The position numbers were made by a program, and so were the translations under genes. A DNA stretch of 64,000 bases from Pseudogymnoascus destructans (Eukaryota; Ascomycota; Leotiomycetes; Thelebolales; Thelebolaceae): NCBI RefSeq assembly GCF_001641265.1, contig NW_020167533.1:310001-374000 (forward strand). The letters are read 5' to 3'. Shown piece after piece: positions 44,615 to 54,904 of this stretch (positions are counted from its first letter, which is position 1; each line of letters opens with the position of its first letter). The notes beneath the pieces are model-generated. The model was not told the DNA's origin. It saw only the letters and a program-made list of their open reading frames with translations, and ran no database searches.

Positions 44615-44972
44615 CGTCAGATGCGGGGGCGGGGGCGGGGAGGCGGGAGTTTGTGCCTCGCGCAAGGGCTTCCGAGGGGGGTTTCGAGGGGTCAGAGGAG
44701 CGAGGGAGAGAGAGATCCTAGGAGGGGTCAGCGGGGCTCTAGATGGAAGGGGGAAGAGGGAGGAAAGGAGCTTCGGGGGTCTCAATTAACCCCCGACTTA
44801 CCGTACAATTGAGTTGGCAAGTGTTGCCAGCTCAATTGTTTCGAAAAGGCCACATGAGAGTACGTGCTCTCATTGGCCTGTTGCGGGTTCCGAAAGGGGA
44901 TAAGCGCTTGCCGGGTAGATGGCGTTTTTTCACCTTTGTACCGGGTAGATGGAGTTTTTGCCCTATAAGTTA

Positions 44973-45536
44973 TTTCATATAAGTTATTTCATATAAGTTA
45001 TTAGAATAGGTTTAGGTTAAGCCACGGACAGGCTACCCTAAAATTGGCCTTTCTCTCTATAGTTAGTGCAATCACGTGAGTGTATGAAACCCCAGGACAT
45101 AAGAACACCAAAAAACAGTCCATATTAGTTAGGTTTGGTATGCAATTGAAATTACGCTAGTAGGGATAGAATATCTTTCCTCTTTCGGTACCAGACGGTT
45201 TCAGCGCCGGATTGCATGAACACCCCACTAAGACTCGGTACGTACTTTATGAGGTATCCAAATGAATGCTACAGACAAGCTTACCCGTAATAAGTAGAGC
45301 ATCCTATCCCTCAACATCATTACATTACCACAAAGGAAGTCGTTCCAAAGCGTCTAGATTATTCAAACAATATATTAGGCCTCGACGGCGTCCATCGATC
45401 GCATTATCGAAGCCATTTAATCGAAAACGAGGCGATATACGCGCCACGGATCGCCGCATCTATATCTGCCACTTTCGCAAAGGCTTTTGCGACGACGAAA
45501 TTGCTGCCACCTCAAGAACGCCATATTAGGATTGCA
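44973..45536. other. Intergenic, MULE-B to Hikeshi gene
   Basis: About 560 bp. The first 30 bp continue the (ATAAGTTATTTCAT) target repeat. The rest contains the promoter of the Hikeshi/OPI10 gene. No further gene or element seen. Confidence 0.6.
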
Positions 45537-46250
45537 ATGGCTCTTCCCCAGCTCTTCGGAGTCATACCTACCGGCTGCCCTATCATAACTACCCCCACCA
45601 CTGCGCCGGCACCGACCTCGCTCCTCTTCAATCTTCCTGCGCGCCCATTCTCACATATTGTTGTCGTCCTCCTCCCCGGCATCACTCTCCCACCAGACAC
45701 CGCCGCAGCTGTATACCTAGCCTACTCCCCGACCAACGAGGGCCAGGCCCCGGAGTTTAAATTTCTAGGCGGCATTGGGCCAGGAAAAGAGAGTGCAATC
45801 TTCAAAGTTGCTGGCATTGGCTCGAACGGAAACGGGTCGAACGCTATTAATGGAGAGGTTGACATGGATGCCCCTGAAGGGCCTGGTGAACGCAATCTTA
45901 TCCTTGGGATATCCGTCGAGTCCAGCGAGTCAGTGAACGCCCAGATGGTGGCCCTACCGTCTTCTAAGGCCACATTGCAACCACGTAGCGCCGCAGCTAC
46001 GCCAGGGAATGCCCTCGTGAGGACGCAGGATGGTGGGGCCCAGAGAACCGACGCGCTCGTGCTGGCGCAGAGGATCATTAAAAACGCATTCAACTTCCTG
46101 GCGAGCTTCGCGGGAAACGTGCCGGTTCCAGGAAGCAGCGGGACGGCGGGGGTGGAAGTGGTGCCGCTGAAAGCGTTCGAAAACTGGTGGGCGAAGTTTG
46201 AGGCTAGGGTTAAGAATGACCCAGAATTTCTGATGAGAGATGCAGATTGA
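45537..46250 (+). CDS. Hikeshi / OPI10 family protein
   Basis: Single exon, 237 residues, starting MALPQLFGVIPTGCPIIT. Hikeshi proteins carry Hsp70 into the nucleus under heat stress; the yeast homologue OPI10 affects inositol control. The N-terminal beta-sandwich is recognisable: FNLPARPFSHIVVVLLPGI, AAAVYLAYSP, EFKFLGGIGPGKESAIFKV and LILGISVE. The C-terminal helical tail includes RIIKNAFNFLASFAG and KAFENWWAKFEARVKNDPEF. An in-frame upstream ATG (45501) would add 12 residues. Converges on YND1. Confidence 0.92.
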   Translation: MALPQLFGVIPTGCPIITTPTTAPAPTSLLFNLPARPFSHIVVVLLPGITLPPDTAAAVYLAYSPTNEGQAPEFKFLGGIGPGKESAIFKVAGIGSNGNGSNAINGEVDMDAPEGPGERNLILGISVESSESVNAQMVALPSSKATLQPRSAAATPGNALVRTQDGGAQRTDALVLAQRIIKNAFNFLASFAGNVPVPGSSGTAGVEVVPLKAFENWWAKFEARVKNDPEFLMRDAD

Positions 46251-46852
46251 AGCACGCTGCTGTAGAAGCGGGTTCTAGCATTCGGAGGCGGGATATCAGA
46301 CCCAGTGGCGCCAGCGACGCCAGTCCACCCATGAAAGTGGGTATGGAGCACCGGCGCTGGAAGAGCACAGCTGTGCCCCAATGGTGCTTCTAGTCTGGCA
46401 GCTGAGTAGTCATCCTTCATCAAGATGCCACTTCCGAAACCCCAGGGTGAGGGGTGTGACCTGAGAAATGAGATGACTGTAAAATCATGTGTCCCCGGCG
46501 AATAGAGAGGTTGAACGGATGGCAGATGTTATCGTCATATTCGAAGCTTTGGGACATTTACGAGGATTTTATACAACAATTTTGTATATATAAACAAGCT
46601 ATGCAAGGCAGCAACTAGATGCTTTATTTAAGTAATTACTTACTATGCTAACATACATACATGCTGCTGCCGACTATCATAATTACCGTGATATAAATGC
46701 CATCCACAATGGCACATGAAGAGACGCCAACCCGATTCCTTGCCATATGCCACAAACACCGTATCCCATTGCCCACAGAATAAGCGCCACGCTACTAGTA
46801 AAGAACCCGTCCACTATTATATTGAAACAAGAATAAAAATACTCAACCTCCT
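46251..46852. other. Convergent 3' intergenic region
   Basis: About 600 bp between the stop codons of the Hikeshi gene and YND1; holds both 3' ends. A minus-strand frame overlapping the Hikeshi gene is a shadow. Nothing else seen. Confidence 0.6.
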
Positions 46853-49031
46853 TCAATCCTCGTCCACGGGGCTCATTAAGGGGCTTTTTCTCGTCGGACT
46901 CCCAGCCCTACTCCTGCTCCTTCCTGATCCCACGCTTGTCAAGCTTGGCGCTAATCTCTCTCTTGACTCAGTTCTCACAACCAAGCCGCTCCTGTCCATA
47001 GCATTGGGTAGTAAATGATTCGACGTTAAGCTGCCATCGGCATGAAAGCCATGAGTACCAACGGGGCTGAAAAAGTTTCCATCTCCGTAGTTGACGACGT
47101 GGAGTTTAGGGGTTGCCAAGCCGGATGCGCGCGCGCCGCTGCTGCCTTCGCTGCTATCAGATGCCTCATTGCTATCGTCGGAGTCCACGTCGGCTAATTC
47201 AAAGTCATTGACCCCATCCCCTTCTTCGAGGACCCTTTCGTAGTAGCCAGACTTGCGGCCGAACAATTTGCTGGTATTGAAGAAGCTGCGCCCGCCTTTC
47301 TTATTTCTGCTACGGCGTATGGCCGAGGAGATCTTTCCGTAGACTCTCGATCGGCGATCTTTCTTGCGGAATATGTAGAAAAGGAAGCCAAGTATGAAGA
47401 TCATAATGAACAGACCGGTTGACGGCTTTGATTGTATTATGTCATCCCAATCATCATCATCGTCCCCGCCCTTCCATGGTGTGTATGTTGACCCTGCCCG
47501 CTGGAAGTCACTTGGGATACCAGACGGTACGTTGGATCCGAAGCCGACGGGAAGATCCTTTCCTTGGGGTTCTATCTGGCCGGCAGCATAGAGTACCATC
47601 TTTCCCAAAGTCCAACTGACTTCTGTACCATCAATTTTGTCCACGGCCTGGAACGGATCCAAATAACCAGTTTCGTTTGTATTCCGGACAGCGTCGTTTG
47701 TTCCATTGACGCCCTTTGGGACCCCATCAACGCCAAGCCGTGGTATGCCGATGCCTTCGTGCAGGATGCTGGTTAACCAAGATGCTTTAAAGCATATTTC
47801 CAAGGCGGCTTTCTCATCCACTTTCTTCCCCCACCTTTTTGTATCGACGCCTCGCTCGATTTCATCCCAGTCCAAATTACAAAACTCTCGTACTCGGCTT
47901 TGAAATTTTGTAAAATCATAACTCTCCTCATTGTGGGACAACTGAAAGAATTCATGCGTTGTATGCCAGTATTCTGAGACTCCAATGAAGTGATTTACAT
48001 CGAAGTCGATGGCTGGTACGTGCTGTCCGTTAATTAGACATGGTTCGTCTACGCATGCTGCATCTTTTTCAAGCAATGGATATGTCTTCTTCAAACACTC
48101 GGTGAATGATCCTTGACCTGCTAAGTATGGCTTCGAAGCGTGCCGCGCCGCATCCGGGTCCAGAATGGCGCCATCAACCGACAATGTCAGTCCGGTGACA
48201 ATACATGGATCCGGAATTTCCAAGGATTTGCTCGAGTCCACCGAGTCAACTAATGCTGATACGTATCGCTGTCTCGCTTGGTTGACGCCAAATCCCAGCC
48301 AGCTCGCAACAAAGACTTTATATTCCGACACCACTCCATCCAGGGTTCGCATTCGTAATAGTTTTAAATCGTCCGCATGCTTCTGTGCCTCCGTTGCATT
48401 GGGTGCAAATGCAATTTGTGCCGAAGCACCGCCCATATCGAGAAATCCATAAGTGTGGTGGTCTTTTCCATGAGCGTGTTCTTCGGGCGTGTCGAAGCCA
48501 CCAACAAGGTAGTTTGCTGCGATCCAGCCGTATAAACCCTCTGTCTCCCCAGGAATAATCTGAATGTGCAGGTCGCAATCGGGCAGCGAGAACTTCGTGT
48601 TGGCTCTTGCATATGTACAGACTTCGCGGAGAAGTGCGACTTGTTGTATAGGAGGAAGCAGGCGCATCCCAGCTGTTGCCATCAGAAACATAGGCGTGTC
48701 CGCGACCTGATCAGCCGGTACGATATCGAGAGCATGGTCGAGCAGTTCTTTCAAGTGGTCTTCTCCGACATCTGTTGGCCGCTCGCCGAATGTCGAAATG
48801 CCGGGGTGTATCTTTTTCGTCCATTTCTTGTGTGTCTTGAGATGCGGCAGGCTCTTCAAATCTTTCGACGAGGCCTTCTCCTTCGCATAGTCGCTATGCC
48901 GCCATTTATATATGTGCGCTCGAGTCCCTGACGAACCTGCGTCCAGTATGACTCCCCATCGGTCTGCGACAAATAATTAGCATCTTGGGCGAATGCGAAG
49001 TGGTGGAGCGTCCAGCCATACGTTTACCCAT
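46853..49031 (-). CDS. ynd1: Golgi apyrase YND1 (GDA1/CD39 nucleoside diphosphatase)
   Basis: Hydrolyses GDP/UDP released by Golgi glycosyltransferases, so it supports the same glycosylation pathway as Anp1 in this window. 704 residues. Exon 1 (49031-49028) contributes only ATGG; a 64-bp intron (GTAAAC...GTCGCAG) follows, then one long exon from 48963. Apyrase conserved regions are visible: DAGSSGTRAHIYKW (ACR1), LMATAGMRLL (ACR2), PGETEGLYGWIAANYL (ACR3) and YGFLDMGGASAQIAF (ACR4). A C-terminal membrane span (STGLFIMIFILGFLFYIF) is followed by a basic and Ser-rich cytosolic tail of about 170 residues. The lack of an N-terminal anchor and presence of a C-terminal one fits YND1 and not GDA1. 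Confidence 0.93.
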
Positions 49032-49944
49032 GAGGGTGGCGAGATATATATTACAGTAGCAGGTTGTTCAAGCTCCCAATGAGGCCGTTCTGTCCGTTTG
49101 ATCGAGGAAAACAGTGGCAATGGGGTGGCTGTCTTGATGGAGGAGGGCGATGACGAGTGCCTGAAACGAGGGACGGTAGTTTGACGGGGGACGCGGCTGT
49201 GGAAACGAATGTGGTTGAGCAGACAATTGAGCGGGAACGAAGGTATCGGGGAAACGGAAGAGAAATCTCCACGCCTTGAAGGATTGCGGCGTAGCTAATG
49301 TGTGACGATGAGGGGGGTTGAGCGGGGAGGAGTTGTATTGTTATGATGATTATGGCGTATCTGCGCGCCCAAGGGTGCATATTTTGGCCGTTGATTGGTT
49401 TGATGGTTGACCGTATCGAAACTGCTAGTGGAACAGAAATGTACGCTGCAAAAATGCAGCGTCCAAATATCCACGTGTAGTATGGAAGATACATACTGTT
49501 CTCTACAAGTACAAAGCGGCCATCGAAAATCATATCCTTATGATTTTCTGTATATAAGCGTACTGTATAATTGGCAACAGCCAACATCTACATCTCACTA
49601 TTTACTCAGAATAGTTGATCTGAACCTCCCAGAATGCAAGCGTCGTAGTCTGGGACCCGATTTGGCCGTCTGGAAGGGCGCCCACAAGGATGCTAGCCGT
49701 TCCAAGCAGCTCGTGGGCGGAGCACGTTTCTTTCAAGTATGCATGCATTTGCCAACTGTAGATAAGCTATTTCTGATGTAGTCAGCCCCGAACGGCTTCA
49801 CCGCTGCCTAGTTTCTCTAAAGCAAGCTAGAGACAAACATTTTGCCTTTACGGCACTTATAAAGTACATGAGGAGCTTGGTATGCTATATTTCAACCGGT
49901 TAGTGTGTGTGTAGCATATCTGTATAGGAAGGCGTTGTGTATTG
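49032..49944. other. Upstream region of YND1
   Basis: About 910 bp between YND1 and the HEI10-like gene, both leftward. A minus-strand frame (49587-49051) has no recognisable domain and overlaps the promoter; I do not support it. No RNA gene or element seen. Confidence 0.55.
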
Positions 49945-51410
49945 TTAGTAGAACCCTCCTTGGTTGCTGAGTCCAGGAGCCTCTCCGTACACTGATGAGC
50001 GGCCACCCATGAAGGTAGCTGAGGCTGGCCTTTGGGCAACTATTGAGAATTAATTTGATAGGTTTTGCGGGAGGGGAGATTGAGAGTCATACCTCTTGGC
50101 ATGGGTCCAGTCCTACTCATACTTCGCATCCCCTCGACTCCCAGTGGTGGTGTGTGGCTGACCTTCAATCCGGCGCTCATCCCGTACCCAGCGAAGCCGA
50201 TTCCACCTGATCCATTGGACCTCACGCCTCCAAACAGACCTCGTGCTGGGGAATGTCGAGGCTGCATAGGGGTGCTGAGGCTACGAGAGTTCATGTTGGA
50301 TACAGCTATCCCAACGTTGGGCTCGCCGATAAGTCTTTGCCGCTGGCTCGAAGGTGTCTGTGCAACGACATGACCTGTATGAATAATCAGCATTGCAGCT
50401 TGAGTAAAGGGGTGGAGAAAAAATGCCCTGGTTATTATTCCCCTGGCTAGTAAAGCCAATCCACCCATTGCTCAGCCCAGTTCGACCAGCTACGCCAGAC
50501 AGCGGCATGGATGTTGGAACAGGTGGCGGGCCCATTGAGTTTCCTTGAAGCGATGGGAAAACAGGAGATCGAAGAGGCGGGTCATTGGCTTTTCTGAAGT
50601 GATCGGAATACCCATTTGCAGTTGCTGAACCTTGAATCGTTTGATCCACTGCGTCAGATGCTGCATTCTGGACCTGGTTCATCTGATCTCGGCGCTTCAA
50701 TTTATCGTAAAGCTCCTGCGTATGAGCCTGCTGCTTCGATTTTGCATGCAAAGATTTGGCCAGTTCATGGTTCTTCTTTTGAGCATTGTTGAGATCAGAA
50801 ATCGCATCTTTGTCAAGAGATAAGCTTGGTCCCAGAAAAGGAGACTTACCATTCAACTTACTGTCAAGCTCGGTCCTCAATTCTGACATCTCGTTATTGG
50901 CGTCGCGGACGATCGAATCGATTTGACTTTTCAATTTATTGTATCTATCTGTAAGAACTCGCGCCTGCATCCCTTGATACAAGCTGGAAGTGGGTTAACT
51001 ACCGTGAATTGTAATGGCCAAGACGCACCTACATTTCTTGCGATGTCTGGTAGGCCCAGAAATTCATGGCTCGTCCAGCACACTCCATGATAGTATTTGG
51101 GTTTAAGCCACTGAGAACGCTCGTCTTATAGTCTTCACTTGGATGGAGCTTTGCTCTTGCCACATCATCTTCATTGGCGAGGTGTTGATCGCATGCTGGG
51201 CAAACCAGGCGATTCGATCCATTGGCCGATAGAAGTCGAGTGGCGCAATCGAGGCAGAAGATATGGCTATATCGTGTTAGTTAGTATGCAACAGATGGAT
51301 CACGGTGCAATTCCCCTCGCCATTGCATACCTGCAAGTTGTAACAATGGCATCTTCATTGAGCTCCTTGCGACATGTCAGAGTGTTGCACCGAAGAGCAC
51401 ACTCCATCAT
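49945..51410 (-). CDS. HEI10/CCNB1IP1-family RING E3 ligase
   Basis: Family members (human CCNB1IP1/HEI10, yeast Zip3) mark meiotic crossover sites. Start MMECALRCNTL at 51410. Exons 51410-51331, 51266-51033, 50983 to about 50460, 50374-50093 and 50039-49945. RING: C..CRKELNEDAIVTTCSH, IFCLDC, CPACDQHL. The diagnostic stretch is HPSEDYKTSVLSGLNPNTI...FWAYQTSQEILYQ. A coiled coil follows, then a Ser/Pro/Gly-rich tail ending NQGGFY. The 3' limit of the third exon is uncertain: the frame must change between SNGW and HVVAQTP, but no ideal donor fits the phase. A 42-bp in-frame GTAAGT...AAAG segment near 50845-50804 may be another intron. Confidence 0.85.
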
Positions 51411-51903
51411 AGCAGAATTCGTTGCACGGTTGGCAAAAAGGTTCAATGAGAACCCAAGTCTTCACGTATCAAATATTAACATTGCCGTCCCCTCTCTCAC
51501 GTTTATTGAGACCAAGAGGAAAGGCAGTTGAGCACATGTGAAGGTTGTACGCCATTCACAATTTACAGTATCATGGAGGAGAGGTGGGGGCGGCCGCTAG
51601 TGCACAAGACTGGGGAATGGTGGGGTATCTCTAGCCAAAGCCTTTGCCCATTGCAACTATTGCTCCATCTATATATCTGGATGTTTGATAGTATGAATGT
51701 ATATATATTATTGGATTTGATACTCATCACTTTGCTCCCCCCCAGGAGAGTTACTACTCTGGTATGCGGTAAAGTAGAATTACTTCCTGTGTTGGGTGTC
51801 GTTGTCCTGTTATCCTATCGAAGCTAACCGTGGAGATTGCTTGTCCAGCCTTTCGTATTCGCAGAGAAGAACCACTAGATGACCGTCCGATTCGTGGTCT
51901 TTT
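51411..51903. other. Divergent intergenic region, HEI10-like gene to dead regulator
   Basis: About 490 bp; AT-rich around 51660-51730. Would contain both promoters. No gene seen. Confidence 0.55.
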
Positions 51904-54308
51904 GTGCTTCCCCGCTTATCAGTACCCGTGGAAACATCGAAGGGTCGAATCCCCTCGACCGACATCGATCCCCATGCGTCCCGCCCGCGAGCCTGCGAGG
52001 TGGCCCAGGAAGCTCTGAAGCCCCCAACGAATGGAAACTCAAAGAGAATAACGACCCCTCATGCCTGTGCTGAGTGCAAACGGCGCAAAATTCGATGCGA
52101 TGGAAGGCAGCCCTGTGAACAATGCTTGGGGTGCCGTTCTCCGAAGCCGTGTTACTATGACAAGCATAGGCAGAGAGTAATACCCTCGCGGAGGTAGTAC
52201 TACCTTCTCCAGGCTGGCATACGATGCACTACAACAGTCGATAACGGTAACAATGACTGGACATCTGTGTTGGGGTATAGCTTCTTTAGAATAGAGCGGC
52301 ATTCACGGCATGAGCTTGTTTCGATCCTCGATAATCGCGCGAGTGCAACGTCCATATCCCAGACCTCCCCAGCGGGCTCCATGAACTCTGCAACGACACA
52401 GCAATATCGATCACCCAACAGCTCGGGCGTGGAAGAGGATAGAAGTCTTGCAACCGTCGAGCAAATACCAAGCCAGGACACAGAATGGGATGAGGAGAGG
52501 CGTAATCGAGTCTGACGACGTGAACGCCCTGTCACTCTCAGTAGACCGACAATCGTCGTATCTGGGGGCATCCTCGATTAAAGCTGCCCTAATGGTGATG
52601 GTCAAGGTATCCCCGAGGTTACGATCATATCTCATGCCACCAACGGCGGAAAATCGACGCACAGTTCAGGTTCGACAGAGCAACAATCCAACCCCGCGAC
52701 ACAATCCGACACCTCGGCCGTCTTCCCGGATAGCCTAGTCTTCGGAGGGGCAGACTCTTATCGATGCGTACTTCAACAGAGTTCAAATTTTCATTCCAAA
52801 ACTTGATGAGCCATCCTTTCGAGCCGATTACCTGGGTGGCCAACGCCATGATTCCCCATGGCTTGCCTTATTAAATATGGTATTTGCTATGGGCAGCATT
52901 GCAGCGATGAAATCGGATGACCACAATCACATGAACTTTTGCGAGCGATCTCGGGACCATCTCAACTTGGATTGCTTTGGACAAGGGCATTTGGAAACCC
53001 TACAGGCCTTTATATTGACGGGAGGCTATTATCTACACTATATCAACCGACCAAATATGGCGAATGCCATTACTGGTGCGGCTTTGCGGATGGCTTGTGC
53101 TCTTGGCCTCCATCGAGAGCATGGCGTAGATGTGAATGGTGGTGAAAGGGAGAAGATGCTCGCCGATTTGCGGCGTCGAACGTGGTGGAGTTTGTTCTGT
53201 CTAGATACTTGGGCGTCAATGACCCTCGGGCGCCCTTCGCTGGGTAGGTTGGGTCCAGCGGTCACCATCAGACCACCCGAGGGCGCCAATGATGCTGTAG
53301 GTCTTCTCACATGTCCTATGACTGCACTTATGCTAACCAACATCTAGAATGAAAACTCTACTACTGGCCAACACATCCGCGTAGTTCCCGTAATTGAGGA
53401 CATCAAGTTCGCCAGGATATCCACTCAGATTCAAGACACAATGGCCGTATCCCCTCTCCCCCGTGCCGAGGAACGCAGCAAACTAGATGCCCAACTTGTC
53501 GAATGGTCCGACAAACTCCCCTGGGTCCTACGCTCCACAGACCCCTGCCCAGAGGCCCTCTATACCGCGCGCTGCGTGCTGAAATGGCAATACCAGAACA
53601 TACGCATCGTGCTCCACCGCCCCATGCTTCTCAACCTCGCAAACCGAGGCGCAAACTATCACCCCACAGCCGAGGAGCTCAGCGCCGTCGAGTTGTGTCG
53701 CGCAATGGCAAAGCAGACTATCGATGACATCTCGTGCGAGTGGACGCAGAACCAGATGTCTGGAACGCGGTGTGGTTCATGTACCAGGCGTCCATGATCC
53801 CTCTAGTCAGCCTGTTCTGGGAGAGCGGGAACACGTCCATGGTGAGAGAATGGCAACGCCAGATCGAGATTGTGCTGGAGTGCTTTGCCGACATGGCAGA
53901 CTGGAGTTTGGCTGCGAGGCGGAGCAGGGAGGTGGTCGGCCGGATGTATGAGGCGAGTAAGGGACCTATTACGCGTCAGGGAAGCCCGAGGCTGCAGGCG
54001 CAATGGGATGGACAGATGGAGTCCGGCTATGGGAGCGGACAAGCGTACCAGCATATGGCTGATAGTGACATGTCGCCTGGCACGGAGAGCGCACACCATG
54101 CCCAACAAGCGCAGCAGATGACGGAGATGATGATGGAGGAGGGGATGCTCCTTGACAACCAGAACATATGGGATTTGGATGGGATGCTCTGGGACAACTT
54201 GCTAGACGGTCTTATATGACGTTTGACGGGATGCCGAATGGGGAGGACGAAGGCATGCAGTATGGACAGGGGCAATACGATAACGGCTACATGATGAACC
54301 AAGGATAA
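51904..54308 (+). pseudogene. Zn2Cys6 transcription factor, multiply disrupted
   Basis: The DNA-binding domain is intact (HACAECKRRKIRCDGRQPC ... CLGCRSPKPCYYD), followed by a fungal-specific transcription-factor middle domain (HLNLDCFGQGHLETLQA, YYLHYINRPNMANAI, RRRTWWSLFCLDTWASM). A good 51-bp intron is at 53297-53347. Lesions by eye: a stop/frameshift after IPSRR (about 52190-52197), a 66-bp inverted block at 52239-52304, a frameshift at about 52515, shifts between about 52635 and 52740 with a TAG at 52736-52738, a deletion near 53761 (QMSG to WNAVWF), and a shift near 54215. The family looks like CLR-1/CLR-2-type regulators of cellulose degradation, but that assignment is from memory and weak. 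Confidence 0.85.
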
Positions 54309-54904
54309 TTTCACCTTGCTCTGGGGCACGCGATGTATCTACGACTGGACTGCTTGTGGGATAGGCGTCAGGGTGTTTTGAACATGTATGAATGGGGCTG
54401 GATTATTGGTATATGTTTATATCTCTGGCCGGACTGATGTATGGGGCCATCTTATACCTATTTATGTTTTACATATTCACGAATTTCTTATTGGTATCTC
54501 GTAATAAGGAGGGAAAATAGTCATGGCAGAGACTGGATTGTTAGGTATCTCAATGGAATTCTGGGCCTTCGTTAACTCGCTCTCGAGGTTTTATAACAGT
54601 CTACATAATGATGCGTGTTGCCCAGACCTTTTCCATTTTGTTTTCCATCTTGGAAAGTATTACTGTAGCTGGCCACTTATAATAACCGAACTCTATGGTT
54701 TCTTCATCTCCCACATTTTGGCAATGGAGCATTGGGCCTCAGCCGCGACCCAACTCTTCATCTCGATACATCTTATCAACATCATTGTGTAGTGCGAGCA
54801 AATACGCTAAACCGCAGCAAACGCCATTTGTAGATACTCACTCGTGAATACATGTAGCTCCAAGTGACCCTGTCCGCAGACCCCCAAATCTAAACCACGA
54901 AAGG
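54309..54904. other. Convergent intergenic region
   Basis: About 600 bp between the dead regulator and the ULA1 stop codon. A short plus-strand frame (54523-54792) has no recognisable domain and is not supported. Confidence 0.55.

Larger units (their letters stand above)
41687..44963 (-). mobile_element. Mutator-like element MULE-B, interrupted by a solo LTR
   Basis: Termini GGGCAAAAACTCCATCTACC and ...GGTAGATGGAGTTTTTGCCC, flanked by a perfect 9-bp target duplication TATAAGTTA (41678-41686 and 44964-44972). It lies only 22 bp from MULE-A, in the same (ATAAGTTATTTCAT)n-like target. It carries the transposase gene on the minus strand. A family-1 solo LTR with 5-bp duplication splits it near the left end. 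Confidence 0.92.

Noticed and set aside
49051..49587. Minus-strand 178-codon frame upstream of YND1
   Set aside because: No recognisable domain, low-complexity composition, and it occupies the promoter region of YND1.
54523..54792. Small hydrophobic 89-codon frame downstream of the dead regulator
   Set aside because: No recognisable family, no intron signals, and it lies in a convergent 3' region.
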